64,000 nucleotides of DNA from Lacrimispora celerecrescens (GCF_000732605.1 NZ_JPME01000002.1:248001-312000); one strand, 5' to 3'. Counted from the first letter of the stretch, positions 34,842-43,649 are shown. Program-made: numbers and translations. The notes: generated from the letters alone by a model not told the origin.

Positions 34842-35753
34842 ATGAATGAATCTATGAGAAAATATATGAAGATCGGTATGATTCTGCATATGGCATTCCG
34901 TGGACTGGCTTCAGGGGAAGGTCCTACACTGGAATGCTTGAAAAAAATTGTAACTGATGAGTATTTTGAGGCAGTGGAAGTTACCTGGATCCGTGATCCG
35001 GCGGTAAGAAAACAGGCAGCGGATATGATTCGATGCGGCCATATGGAAGTTGCTTACGGGGGACAGCCAAGGATGTTAACAACCGGTGGAAACATCAACG
35101 ACCTGGATGAGCAAAAGAGGCTTGCGGCACTTGCTTCCTTAAAGGAAGGAATTGATGAGGCCTATGAAATCGGAGCATCAGGTTTTTCGTTTCTTGCCGG
35201 AAGTTATGAGGAAGCAACCAAGAGGCAGTCTCTGGAATCTCTTTTAAAGAGTTCAGGAGAACTCTGCCGTTATGCAAAGGCAAAGGGGGATATGCTGGTC
35301 ACTCTGGAAGTATTTGATTATGACATTGATAAGAGATCCCTGTTGGGACCTGTTAAGCTTGTAAAAGAGTATGCAGAGATCATGAGTTCAGAATTTGATA
35401 ATTTTGGTCTTTTGGTCGATTGCAGTCATATCCCCATGCTTCACGAAACGTTTGAAGAGAATCTGATACCTGTTGCCCCCTATATCAGGCATGCCCATAT
35501 GGGAAATACCGTGATCCGCAAGCCTGCATTACCGGCCTATGGAGATCAGCATCCAAGGTTTGGATTCCCAGACAGCGAAAATGATGTGAAGGAACTGGCT
35601 CATTACTTAAAGGTCTTACTAGAGATCGGTTTTCTGAACAAAGAGAACAGGCCGATTGTAAGTTTTGAAGTAAAACCGTGGAAAGAGGAAGATAGTGAAG
35701 TGGTGATTGCTAATGCAAAAAGGACTCTGAATCTGGCATGGGATATGATATAG
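34842..35753 (+). CDS. TIM-barrel isomerase-like protein, paralogue 1
   Basis: 303 aa AP-endonuclease-2-like barrel. Conserved with the next gene: DEYFEAVEVT, VAYGGQPR, GFSFLAGSYEE, VTLEVFDYDIDK (Glu, Asp), FGLLVDCSHIPM (Asp, His), HAHMGNTVI (His), YGDQHPRFGFPDSENDV and a final SFEVKPW. The retained acidic and histidine residues suggest a divalent-metal enzyme on a sugar or sugar acid. I do not recognise a characterised member. It clearly arose by tandem duplication with the following gene. Confidence 0.75.
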   Translation: MNESMRKYMKIGMILHMAFRGLASGEGPTLECLKKIVTDEYFEAVEVTWIRDPAVRKQAADMIRCGHMEVAYGGQPRMLTTGGNINDLDEQKRLAALASLKEGIDEAYEIGASGFSFLAGSYEEATKRQSLESLLKSSGELCRYAKAKGDMLVTLEVFDYDIDKRSLLGPVKLVKEYAEIMSSEFDNFGLLVDCSHIPMLHETFEENLIPVAPYIRHAHMGNTVIRKPALPAYGDQHPRFGFPDSENDVKELAHYLKVLLEIGFLNKENRPIVSFEVKPWKEEDSEVVIANAKRTLNLAWDMI

Positions 35754-35816
35754 CAGGATTCAAAAGAACAGAATAGCTACATACCGTATGGCGCGGAGGA
35801 GATGGAGGTAAAAAAT

Positions 35817-36719
35817 ATGAAAGACCCAATTCAAAAATATTTTCAGATAGGAACCATACAGTGGATGACTCATCCGCCGATTTCCTATAATATAGTAGAT
35901 TCTGTAAAGACCATTGCATGTGACGAATATTTCAGTGCACTTGAAATTACGGAAATAAAAGATAACGCCGCAAGAGCGAAAGTAAAAGGCATGTTGGAGC
36001 AGTCTCATCTAAAGGTTTGCTATGGGGCTCAGCCAAGACTGCTGGGACCGAAACTAAATCCCAATGACACCAATGAGGAGGGAAGAAAGAAAGCGGAAAA
36101 AACGCTGATGGAAGCGGTGGATGAAGCGGAATACATGGGAGCAAAGGGAGTCGCTTTCCTGGCAGGAAAATGGGAGGAGGAAACAAAAGAACAGGCATAT
36201 GAGCAGCTTTTAAAAACCACCAGAAATCTTTGCAATTATGCGGCAGATAAAGGTATGATGATCGAACTAGAAGTATTTGATTATGATATGGATAAAGTAG
36301 CATTGATCGGCCCGGCACCTTATGCAGCCAGATTTGCAGCGGATATGCGCATGACCAATCACAACTTCGGCCTTCTGGTAGATCTGTCCCATTTTCCTAC
36401 AACGTACGAAACCAGCAAATTTGTCGTACAGACCCTTCGCCCCTATATTACCCATTTCCATATTGGCAATGCTGTTGTTAAGAAGGGCTGTGAAGCTTAT
36501 GGGGACCAGCATCCCAGATTTGGATATCCGGACAGTGCCAATGACGTGGAAGAGTTAAGAGATTTCTTTACTGTTTTAAAAGAGGAAGGTTTCTTTCAAA
36601 AGGAAAATCCATACGTTCTTTCCCTGGAAGTTAAGCCGTGGGGAGAGGAAGATGGGGATATAATCCTGGCCAACACAAAACGTGTGATTAACCGGGCATG
36701 GGCGCTGGTAGAAGACTGA
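35817..36719 (+). CDS. TIM-barrel isomerase-like protein, paralogue 2
   Basis: 300 aa from ATG 35817, 8 bases after GGAGG (35804-35808); an in-frame ATG at 35802 sits on that Shine-Dalgarno. It shares with paralogue 1 the blocks DEYFSALEIT, CYGAQPRLL, VAFLAGKWEE, IELEVFDYDMDK, FGLLVDLSHFP, HFHIGNAVV, YGDQHPRFGYPDSANDV and LEVKPWGEEDGD. Retention of the same metal-type residues in both copies suggests two related substrates or a heteromer rather than decay of one copy. Confidence 0.75.
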   Translation: MKDPIQKYFQIGTIQWMTHPPISYNIVDSVKTIACDEYFSALEITEIKDNAARAKVKGMLEQSHLKVCYGAQPRLLGPKLNPNDTNEEGRKKAEKTLMEAVDEAEYMGAKGVAFLAGKWEEETKEQAYEQLLKTTRNLCNYAADKGMMIELEVFDYDMDKVALIGPAPYAARFAADMRMTNHNFGLLVDLSHFPTTYETSKFVVQTLRPYITHFHIGNAVVKKGCEAYGDQHPRFGYPDSANDVEELRDFFTVLKEEGFFQKENPYVLSLEVKPWGEEDGDIILANTKRVINRAWALVED

Positions 36720-36737
36720 ATAAGGGAGGATGGAAAG

Positions 36738-37697
36738 ATGAAAATAGTAATTTTAGATGGATACACAGAGAACCCGGGAGATCTGTCATGGGCAGGTTTT
36801 GAGGCATTTGGAAGTTTGACCGTATACGACAGGACGCCTGCTTCTGAGATTGTGGACCGAATCGGAGATGCAGAAGTAGTCTATACCAATAAAACACCCA
36901 TATCAAAAGAGACCATTGCAGCATGCCCGCACCTTAAATTTATCGGTGTACTGGCTACCGGATACAACGTGGTGGATGTTGGGGCCGCAAGGGAAGCAGG
37001 GATCCCGGTTTCCAATATCCCGACTTATGGGACGGACGCAGTTGCCCAGTATACCATTGCACTTTTGCTGGAACTGTGCCATCACATCGGGGAGCATTCT
37101 GATTGCGTAAAGAGAGGGGATTGGACCAATAGTCAAGACTGGTGTTTCTGGAACCATCCGCTCATTGAGCTTGCCGGAAAAACAATGGGCATTATTGGAT
37201 TTGGACGAATCGGGCAGGGAACGGCCAAAATAGCCCAGGCACTGGGAATGAAGGTACTTGCATTTGACGAATATCAGAATAAGGCACTGGAGACGGAGAC
37301 CTGCCGCTATGCTTCGCTGAATGAAGTGCTGGCAGATTCCGATGTAATTGCATTGCACTGCCCGCTGTTTCCTTCCACAGAAGGGATTATTAACAAAGAA
37401 AATATTGCAAAGATGAAAGATGGGGTGATGATTATAAATGATTCCAGAGGACCGCTGATTGTAGAGGAAGATTTGCGGGAAGCGTTAAACAGCGGAAAGG
37501 TAGCCGGAGCAGCAGTGGATGTTGTATCTACCGAGCCGATTAAAATGGACAATCCGCTGCTAGGCGCAAATAATTGTCTGATCACCCCTCATATAGCCTG
37601 GGCGCCAAAAGAATCCAGACAAAGACTAATGGATATTGCGGTGGACAATTTAAGGGCCTATCAGGCAGGCACTCCGCAAAATGTAGTAAATAAATAG
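36738..37697 (+). CDS. D-2-hydroxyacid dehydrogenase (hydroxypyruvate/glycerate type)
   Basis: 319 aa NAD(P)-dependent D-isomer hydroxyacid dehydrogenase. The Rossmann motif is MGIIGFGRIGQGTA; the catalytic Arg is in INDSRGPLIVEEDL, Glu in VDVVSTEPI and His in CLITPHIAWAP. The ATGYNVVDVGAA and GTDAVAQYTIALLLEL stretches are typical of glycerate dehydrogenase/hydroxypyruvate reductase. In this operon it may reduce a C2-C3 keto or aldehyde product such as hydroxypyruvate. Last enzyme gene before the operon terminator. Confidence 0.9.
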   Translation: MKIVILDGYTENPGDLSWAGFEAFGSLTVYDRTPASEIVDRIGDAEVVYTNKTPISKETIAACPHLKFIGVLATGYNVVDVGAAREAGIPVSNIPTYGTDAVAQYTIALLLELCHHIGEHSDCVKRGDWTNSQDWCFWNHPLIELAGKTMGIIGFGRIGQGTAKIAQALGMKVLAFDEYQNKALETETCRYASLNEVLADSDVIALHCPLFPSTEGIINKENIAKMKDGVMIINDSRGPLIVEEDLREALNSGKVAGAAVDVVSTEPIKMDNPLLGANNCLITPHIAWAPKESRQRLMDIAVDNLRAYQAGTPQNVVNK

Positions 37698-37743
37698 AAT
37701 CCGACCAGAGTATAAATTCCAACTGGGTATCAATGTTTTCAAT

Positions 37744-37800
37744 GCAAAAGAGCATCTGACTATGTTACAATATAAGTAATATTGTTGGATGCTTTTTTGC
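37744..37800 (+). terminator. Terminator between the catabolic operon and its activator
   Basis: GCAAAAGAGCATC pairs with GATGCTTTTTTGC (one mismatch); an inner arm ACAATAT / ATATTGT extends the hairpin. The T run ends just before the activator's Shine-Dalgarno, so the activator may need its own start of transcription inside or near the hairpin (a TACAAT at 37766). Confidence 0.65.
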
Positions 37801-37817
37801 AAAGGATGGATGTTCGT

Positions 37818-39641
37818 ATGGTAAAAATTCTGATATTTATGCCCCGTGATAACATGAGAGAACGATTTGAGAGGGCTGTTTTAAAATTGAGTCCAAAAGG
37901 AGAAGACATCAGAGTGGAACTGATTCATGTCTTTGGAACGCCGGACTCTCTTTCCAAAAACAAGGACGCGGAAATTATGATGGCCAGGGGAATGACTTAT
38001 GACAGGTTGAGAAAGCTGTTCCCCAAGAAGCATATCGTAGAGCTTCGCTTAACCAGTTTTGACATTGTGGATGCTCTGGTAAGATGCAAAGAAACTTTTG
38101 CACCGCGACGGATCGCTCTGTGCCTTCAGAAACAGGAATTTGCTTCTGTGAAAAACCTGGAGGTACTGTGTGGTGCAGGGATTGAATTTTATGATATTTC
38201 AGATGAAGAAAGCTGCATACAGGCCATTGAAGAGCTGAAAATCAAAGGGATTGATGCGGTGGTGGGGGCCGGAACGATCTGCGGGCTGTGTGACAAAAAC
38301 GGAATACCGAGAATTCATATTGAGACAAAAGACATGGCGATTGAGCAGGCGCTTTTAGAAGCTGTGAATGCAGCAAGAACCATTAACAATGAAAGGGCCA
38401 AAGCCGATATGATGCGCATGATCCTAAATAGCAGTGAAGATGCGATTATAGCGGTCAATGAGGCCGGGAGAATTCTTGCGATCAACAACCAGGCCTATAT
38501 TGCTTATCAGCTGTCCACTCAGGATCATTACATTAACAATTCTATTAAGGTCATTCATAAAGAGTTGAAGTGGCAGCAGGCTATGGAGTCCGGAAAAGAA
38601 ACTTCAGAGCTGATGAAGATTAACAGTAAAAATTATTTTATTCAATACAAGCCCATCATGGTGGATAATCATAGTGCAGGAACCATGATTATTACCCAGA
38701 ATGCTCAGAAAATCATGGAAACAGAAACCAAAATACGCCGGGGATTAAGCGAAAAAGGATTGGCGTCCAAATACACGTTTGAAGATATTATTGGAAACAG
38801 CCAGGCAATTAAAGATAACATATCCATAGCAAAAAGATACAGCAGCGTGGATTCAAACGTACTGATCGTAGGGGAGACAGGAACTGGAAAAGAGCTTTTT
38901 GCCCATAGCATCCACAGGGTAAGCAAAAGGAGTCATGAACCCTTTGTTGCATTAAATTGTGCGGCATTGCCTGAAAACTTGCTGGAAAGCGAATTATTCG
39001 GATATGAATCGGGAGCCTTTTCCGGTGCATCCAGAAATGGAAAAATCGGTCTTTTTGAACTGGCTCACAAGGGAACCATATTTTTAGATGAGATCGGAGA
39101 AATTCCATTTTCGCTCCAGGCAAAGCTGCTGCGAGTACTGCAGGAAAAAGAAATCAGAAGGATCGGCAGTGACCGGGTGCTTCCTGTGGATGTCAGGGTG
39201 ATTTCAGCGACCAATATCGATATAGAAAAACAAATCAAAGAAGGTAATTTCCGTTCGGATTTGTATTACCGTCTGAATCTGCTGGACATTATCATTCCCC
39301 CTCTCAGAGAAAGAAAGGAAGATATCATGACCATGGTCGATTTTTACATGCTGCGATTTGCCTGTGAAATCGGCAAATCGGCACCCAGAATTTCCTCCGG
39401 AGCCGGTAAGCTGCTGACGGAATATGAATGGCCCGGAAATGTCCGCCAGCTCCGCAATATCTGCGAACGCTTAACCGTTCTAAATGATACGGGAACCATT
39501 CAGGAAAATGATATCAGGCAGCTTAAAATCTTTAAAGAGGTGGAAGAGAAAGAAAATATGTTTGGTCCAAAACTGCAAAGCACGGAATTGAATCAATACA
39601 GCGGTTTTTCTCCCAGAATGAAAAAAAAAGGACCTGGCTGA
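37818..39641 (+). CDS. PrpR-type sigma-54 activator, HTH out of frame
   Basis: 607 aa as read from ATG 37818 (SD AAGGATGG). Domains: PrpR_N-type sensor (about 1-190, with VVGAGTICGLCDKNGIPRI), a PAS-like segment (about 200-300), and an AAA+ sigma-54 interaction domain with Walker A GETGTGKE (352-359), GAFSGA (399-404; usual GAFTGA) and LDEIGEI. The frame ends just after a run of nine A (39621-39629). With eight A it continues KDLAEELGVSRTTLWRMIKK, a Fis-type HTH, to a stop at 39703-39705 (628 aa). It very probably activates the sigma-54 promoter at 27433. The truncated product would lack DNA binding. Confidence 0.88.
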   Translation: MVKILIFMPRDNMRERFERAVLKLSPKGEDIRVELIHVFGTPDSLSKNKDAEIMMARGMTYDRLRKLFPKKHIVELRLTSFDIVDALVRCKETFAPRRIALCLQKQEFASVKNLEVLCGAGIEFYDISDEESCIQAIEELKIKGIDAVVGAGTICGLCDKNGIPRIHIETKDMAIEQALLEAVNAARTINNERAKADMMRMILNSSEDAIIAVNEAGRILAINNQAYIAYQLSTQDHYINNSIKVIHKELKWQQAMESGKETSELMKINSKNYFIQYKPIMVDNHSAGTMIITQNAQKIMETETKIRRGLSEKGLASKYTFEDIIGNSQAIKDNISIAKRYSSVDSNVLIVGETGTGKELFAHSIHRVSKRSHEPFVALNCAALPENLLESELFGYESGAFSGASRNGKIGLFELAHKGTIFLDEIGEIPFSLQAKLLRVLQEKEIRRIGSDRVLPVDVRVISATNIDIEKQIKEGNFRSDLYYRLNLLDIIIPPLRERKEDIMTMVDFYMLRFACEIGKSAPRISSGAGKLLTEYEWPGNVRQLRNICERLTVLNDTGTIQENDIRQLKIFKEVEEKENMFGPKLQSTELNQYSGFSPRMKKKGPG

Positions 39642-39705
39642 AGAACTAGGGGTAAGCAGGACAACCCTCTGGAGAATGATAAAAAAACAGGAAAAAGATA
39701 ATTAA
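39621..39705 (+). other. A9 run and out-of-frame HTH tail of the PrpR-type activator
   Basis: Nine A residues (39621-39629) followed in the other frame by codons for a Fis-like helix-turn-helix ending at TAA 39703-39705. Loss of one A, by mutation correction or by polymerase slippage, joins it to the upstream domains. Confidence 0.85.
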
Positions 39706-39899
39706 GATGTCTGGTGGAAAGCGGAACAGGGTGAAGTCTACATTGTTTTAATGGGTGTTAAACAGTTGATTAACTGGACCGGGAGCGTATAAAATGGCTT
39801 ATTTTAGGTTATATTTTTACAAGAAGGAAGTATGCTGGAACTGGTATGTATCCAGAGACACTATCACTTTCATTAAACCTGATTATTTAATAGAAATAA
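39706..39899. other. Intergenic region before the rpsO promoter
   Basis: No supported gene. A 43-codon ATG frame is present but ends inside the promoter -10, and nothing marks it as real. No terminator for the activator gene is obvious. Confidence 0.4.
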
Positions 39900-39928
39900 T
39901 TGACAACCATATTGCCCTGTGGTAAACT
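39900..39928 (+). promoter_or_regulatory. Sigma-A promoter of rpsO
   Basis: -35 TTGACA (39900-39905), 17-bp spacer, -10 TAAACT (39923-39928). Confidence 0.8.
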
Positions 39929-39934
39929 GTATCA

Positions 39935-40024
39935 GTACAAATATGCGCCGATACTTGGTATTTCGGATACTCCAACCAATACTTGGTATGAGGTGAGACT
40001 TTAAGACTAAAGGAGGAAATCAAC
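39935..40024 (+). promoter_or_regulatory. Structured leader of rpsO, possible S15 autoregulatory site
   Basis: About 90 bases of 5' leader with the direct repeat ATACTTGGTAT (twice) and a hairpin ACCAA-TAC-TTGGT shortly before AAAGGAGG. S15 commonly represses its own mRNA through leader folds that differ between lineages; this assignment is by position and structure only. Confidence 0.45.
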
Positions 40025-40291
40025 ATGATTTCAAAGGAAAAGAAAGCAGCTATCATCGCTGAATTTGGCAGAAAAGCCGGAGACACAGGTTCACCAGAAG
40101 TACAGATTGCAATTCTGACAGAAAGAATTACAGAATTAACAGATCATCTTCAGAAGAACCCTAAAGATCATCATTCCAGAAGAGGACTTCTGATGATGGT
40201 TGGACAGAGAAGGGGTCTTCTTGATTACTTAAAGAAGACAGACCTTGAAGGCTATCGTTCATTGATCGAGAAGTTAGGAATCAGAAAATAA
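40025..40291 (+). CDS. rpsO: 30S ribosomal protein S15
   Basis: Full-length 88 aa S15 with the conserved [33 protein letters not shown] and LDYLKKTD segments that bind 16S rRNA helices 20-22. Strong Shine-Dalgarno AAAGGAGG 7 bases upstream. Followed by pnp, the classical rpsO-pnp pair. Confidence 0.98.
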   Translation: MISKEKKAAIIAEFGRKAGDTGSPEVQIAILTERITELTDHLQKNPKDHHSRRGLLMMVGQRRGLLDYLKKTDLEGYRSLIEKLGIRK

Positions 40292-40300
40292 TAAACCATT

Positions 40301-40325
40301 TAGGGTGGAGGACATCTCCACCCTA
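40301..40325 (+). terminator. Hairpin directly after rpsO
   Basis: Stem TAGGGTGGAG / CTCCACCCTA with a 5-base loop. The downstream sequence is not a clean T run, so it may be a partial terminator or a 3'-end stabiliser that lets some transcripts read into pnp. Confidence 0.6.
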
Positions 40326-40398
40326 TCTGTCTATTATGAAAAGAATATTAAAAGTAGAAGCATTCCCCGAGACCGCTGATGTGTGCGTAATAAGCAGA

Positions 40399-40507
40399 GC
40401 CAAGAGGCGGGAAGGGGGCGCTGATATGCAAGCATATCCGCACCCCCTTCCAGTCTCTTGGCGAGCAACCGCGAATGAGGGACTAAAAGTCCCGAATTTG
40501 CGGTTGC
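40399..40507 (+). other. Two large hairpins between rpsO and pnp
   Basis: Hairpin A (40399-40462): GCCAAGAG / CTCTTGGC, GGAAGGGGG / CCCCCTTCC and a tip GATATGC-AA-GCATATC. Hairpin B (40465-40507): GCAACCGC / GCGGTTGC with inner GGGACT / AGTCCC. They are G+C-rich in an otherwise AT-richer gap and neither ends in a T run. They could be RNase processing sites that control pnp, a REP-like element, or a structured RNA. The remaining roughly 120 bases before pnp hold only its Shine-Dalgarno (AAAAGGAG). Confidence 0.75.
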
Positions 40508-40628
40508 GGATTCTGCCCCCAGCGGGCCGCATAATCAAACTCATTTTTTAATTATTGCGCGCAGATCAGTAGTTTCGGCGTCTTCTACTGTTAATATAAA
40601 TATTAATCAAGTAAAAGGAGATACCAGT

Positions 40629-42764
40629 ATGTACAAGAGTTACAGTATGGAACTGGCCGGCAGAACATTAACCGTTGATGTCGGCAGAGTAGCAAAGCAG
40701 GCAAACGGCGCAGCACTCATGCACTATGGCGATACCGTAGTATTAGCTACCGCAACTGCTTCTGACAAACCAAGAGACGGAATCGATTTCTTCCCACTGA
40801 GCGTAGAATATGAAGAAAAATTATACGCCGTAGGAAAGATCCCAGGCGGCTTCAACAAGAGAGAGGGAAAAGCATCTGAGAATGCTATTTTGACCTCCCG
40901 CGTTATTGACCGTCCCATGAGACCTCTGTTTCCAAAAGATTATCGCAACGATGTAACCTTAGATAACATCGTTATGTCCGTAGATCAGGATTGCAGTCCT
41001 GAGCTCACAGCAATGTTAGGTTCTGCTATTTCAACCTGCATTTCCGATATTCCATTTGACGGACCTTGCGCTTCCACCCAGGTAGGACTTGTAGACGGAG
41101 AATTCGTTATCAACCCAACCCAGGCTCAGAAGCAGGTTTCCGATATGGCTCTTACGGTTGCATCCACAAGAGAAAAAGTCATCATGATCGAGGCCGGAGC
41201 CAATGAGGTACCGGAAGATAAGATGATCGAGGCCATCTTTAGGGCTCATGAAGTAAACCAGGAAATCATCAAATTTATTGACACCATCGTAGCAGAGTGC
41301 GGAAAGCCAAAACACAAGTATACCAGCTGTGCAGTGCCGGAAGAGTTATTTGCTGCCATCAGGGAAATCGTTACTCCTGAGGAGATGGAAGTTGCCGTAT
41401 TTACCGATGAAAAGCAGATAAGAGAAGAGAACATCCGCAACATCACCGCGAAACTGGAAGAAGCCTTTGCAGAAAAGGAAGAATGGTTGTCAGTGCTTGG
41501 AGAAGCCATTTACCAGTATCAGAAAAAGACTGTCCGCAAGATGATCTTAAAAGACCATAAGCGTCCTGATGGCCGTGCCATGGATCAGATCCGTCATCTG
41601 GCAGCAGAGATCGATATGCTTCCAAGAGTTCATGGATCCGCCATGTTTACCCGTGGTCAGACACAGATTTTAAATATTTGTACCTTGGCTCCACTTTCAG
41701 AAAGCCAGAGATTAGACGGCATTGATGATATGGAAACTTCCAAGAGATATATGCACCACTATAATTTCCCGTCCTTTTCCGTAGGAGAGACAAGACCTTC
41801 CAGAGGACCGGGACGTAGAGAGATCGGCCATGGTGCCCTGGCAGAGAGAGCATTGATTCCAGTTCTTCCTTCTGAGGATGAATTCCCATATGCAATCCGT
41901 ACCGTATCTGAGACTATGGAATCCAATGGTTCCACCTCCCAGGCAAGTATCTGTTCCTCCTCCATGTCCTTAATGGCTGCCGGTGTTCCCATTAAATCGG
42001 CTGTTGCAGGTATTTCCTGCGGACTTGTTACCGGAGATTCCGATGACGATTACATCGTCCTGACTGATATTCAGGGTCTGGAAGATTTCTTCGGCGATAT
42101 GGACTTTAAGGTAGGCGGTACCCATAAAGGTATTACTGCGATCCAGATGGATATTAAAATCCACGGCCTTACAAGACCGATTATTGAGGAAGCCATCCGC
42201 ACCACCAGAGAAGCAAGACTTTATATTCTTGATGAGGTTATGGCAAAAGCCATTGCTGAGCCACGCAAGGAAGTAGGCAAGTATGCTCCGAAGATCGACC
42301 AGATTTCCATTGATCCTCAGAAGATCGGCGATGTGGTAGGTAAGCAGGGTAAAGTGATCAATAAGATCATTGAAGAAACAGGTGTAAAGATCGATATTAA
42401 CGATGATGGTAATGTATCCGTATGCGGAACCGATCAGGCTATGATCGACCGTGCAATCCAGATCATTAAGAGCATTGTAACAGACATCGTGGCAGGACAG
42501 ATCTTTACAGGCAAGGTTGTCAGAATCATGAACTTTGGTGCTTTCGTTGAACTGGCTCCTAACAAGGATGGTATGGTTCATATTTCCAAGCTGTCTGATA
42601 AGAGAGTGGCAAAGGTTGAAGATGTAGTTAACATCGGTGACGAAGTAACCGTTAAGGTTATGGAAGTCGACAAGATGGGCAGAATCAACTTAAGCATGAA
42701 GCCGGGAGATCTGGCTGCAAAGACAGAAGAGAAGAAAGAAGAAAAAGAAACAGTCACAGAATAA
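40629..42764 (+). CDS. pnp: Polynucleotide phosphorylase
   Basis: 711 aa, full length. Two RNase PH domains (MELAGRTLTVDVGRVAKQANGAALMHYGDT; second copy FTRGQTQILNICTL and GETRPSRGPGRREIGHGALAERAL), a KH domain (IDQISIDPQKIGDVVGKQGKVI) and a C-terminal S1 domain (GQIFTGKVVRIMNFGAFVELAPNKDGMVHIS) are in the usual order. Phosphorolytic 3'-5' RNA decay in the degradosome-like complex. SD AAAAGGAG. Confidence 0.98.
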   Translation: MYKSYSMELAGRTLTVDVGRVAKQANGAALMHYGDTVVLATATASDKPRDGIDFFPLSVEYEEKLYAVGKIPGGFNKREGKASENAILTSRVIDRPMRPLFPKDYRNDVTLDNIVMSVDQDCSPELTAMLGSAISTCISDIPFDGPCASTQVGLVDGEFVINPTQAQKQVSDMALTVASTREKVIMIEAGANEVPEDKMIEAIFRAHEVNQEIIKFIDTIVAECGKPKHKYTSCAVPEELFAAIREIVTPEEMEVAVFTDEKQIREENIRNITAKLEEAFAEKEEWLSVLGEAIYQYQKKTVRKMILKDHKRPDGRAMDQIRHLAAEIDMLPRVHGSAMFTRGQTQILNICTLAPLSESQRLDGIDDMETSKRYMHHYNFPSFSVGETRPSRGPGRREIGHGALAERALIPVLPSEDEFPYAIRTVSETMESNGSTSQASICSSSMSLMAAGVPIKSAVAGISCGLVTGDSDDDYIVLTDIQGLEDFFGDMDFKVGGTHKGITAIQMDIKIHGLTRPIIEEAIRTTREARLYILDEVMAKAIAEPRKEVGKYAPKIDQISIDPQKIGDVVGKQGKVINKIIEETGVKIDINDDGNVSVCGTDQAMIDRAIQIIKSIVTDIVAGQIFTGKVVRIMNFGAFVELAPNKDGMVHISKLSDKRVAKVEDVVNIGDEVTVKVMEVDKMGRINLSMKPGDLAAKTEEKKEEKETVTE

Positions 42765-42782
42765 AACAGCTATGCCCTGTGG

Positions 42783-42825
42783 CAGACAGCAGATAGGCCA
42801 ATATCCGTCTGCTGTCTGTTTTTTT
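42783..42825 (+). terminator. Rho-independent terminator after pnp
   Basis: Perfect 11-bp stem CAGACAGCAGA / TCTGCTGTCTG followed by seven T. Confidence 0.93.
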
Positions 42826-42891
42826 ACCTCATCAGGTAAGGGCACGGATTGTGAATATCCGGCAGTTTTAGGAACGGGGAAGGAGTATATC

Positions 42892-43575
42892 ATGGAAAAA
42901 CAGACACTGGCAGAAATTGCATCCCAAAAATTATTGCAGATGATACAGGAAGAAGGTTATACTGCAGGAGACAAGCTGCCAACCGAGGCAGAACTGTCTG
43001 AAGTTCTGGGAGTAGGGCGTAATACGGTCCGTGAGGCCTTAAGGATCCTGATGTCCCGCAACATCGTCACCATTCGCCAGGGATCGGGGACCTTTCTGTC
43101 AGATAAAAATGGTGTGGCCGATGATCCTCTGGGATTTACAATGATAGAAGACAGAAGAAAGCTGACAGAGGATTTAATCCAGATCCGGGTCATGCTGGAG
43201 CCGCCTATTGCAGCCCTGGCGGCTCAGAATGCGGCTATGGAGGACATCCTTTGCTTGGAAGAAATACTTCTGGAATTAGAAAAGATGATGGAGAACCGGG
43301 AGGATTATTCGGAAAAAGATTCCCAGTTCCATGCCCAGATTGCCAACTGCAGCCATAATCTGATCATCGCAAATCTGGTTCCTGTCATCACCGATGGGGT
43401 CCGGGTCTTTGCCGGTTCAGTCCGGGAAACCGAATATGCACAGACGTTATTGTCTCATCGCAGGATTTATGAGGCGATCAGGGACCGGAGACCCGTAGAA
43501 GCACAGCAGGCTATGTATTTCCACTTAATGTACAACGAAAACCGCTATAAGGAAGAAGACCGGGAAAGAAACTGA
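42892..43575 (+). CDS. GntR-family (FadR/FCD) transcriptional regulator
   Basis: 227 aa from ATG 42892, which follows GAAGGAG; upstream in-frame codons lie in the pnp terminator. An N-terminal winged helix (KLPTEAELSEVLGVGRNTVREALRIL, then RQGSGTFLS) precedes an FCD ligand domain with the metal/ligand His and Asp positions (FHAQIANCSHN, SHRRIYEAIRDR). Such regulators respond to organic or sugar acids. It is likely local control for the oxidoreductase cluster starting 177 bases downstream, although its own terminator makes it a separate transcript. Confidence 0.88.
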   Translation: MEKQTLAEIASQKLLQMIQEEGYTAGDKLPTEAELSEVLGVGRNTVREALRILMSRNIVTIRQGSGTFLSDKNGVADDPLGFTMIEDRRKLTEDLIQIRVMLEPPIAALAAQNAAMEDILCLEEILLELEKMMENREDYSEKDSQFHAQIANCSHNLIIANLVPVITDGVRVFAGSVRETEYAQTLLSHRRIYEAIRDRRPVEAQQAMYFHLMYNENRYKEEDRERN

Positions 43576-43609
43576 TTGAACCATGGTCTGAAATCCTATA
43601 TTATGAGAT

Positions 43610-43649
43610 AAGGCATATATTCATGGGATGAGTATATGCCTTATTTTTT
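43610..43649 (+). terminator. Rho-independent terminator after the GntR gene
   Basis: Stem AAGGCATATA / TATATGCCTT with a 13-base loop, followed by ATTTTTTA. Confidence 0.85.

Noticed and set aside
40336-40551. 71-codon frame between rpsO and pnp
   Set aside because: It runs through the two hairpins, has no ribosome site and its composition follows the RNA stems.
42772-42891. 40-residue N-terminal extension of the GntR regulator
   Set aside because: The extension lies in the pnp terminator; ATG 42892 has a good ribosome site and begins the winged-helix domain normally.
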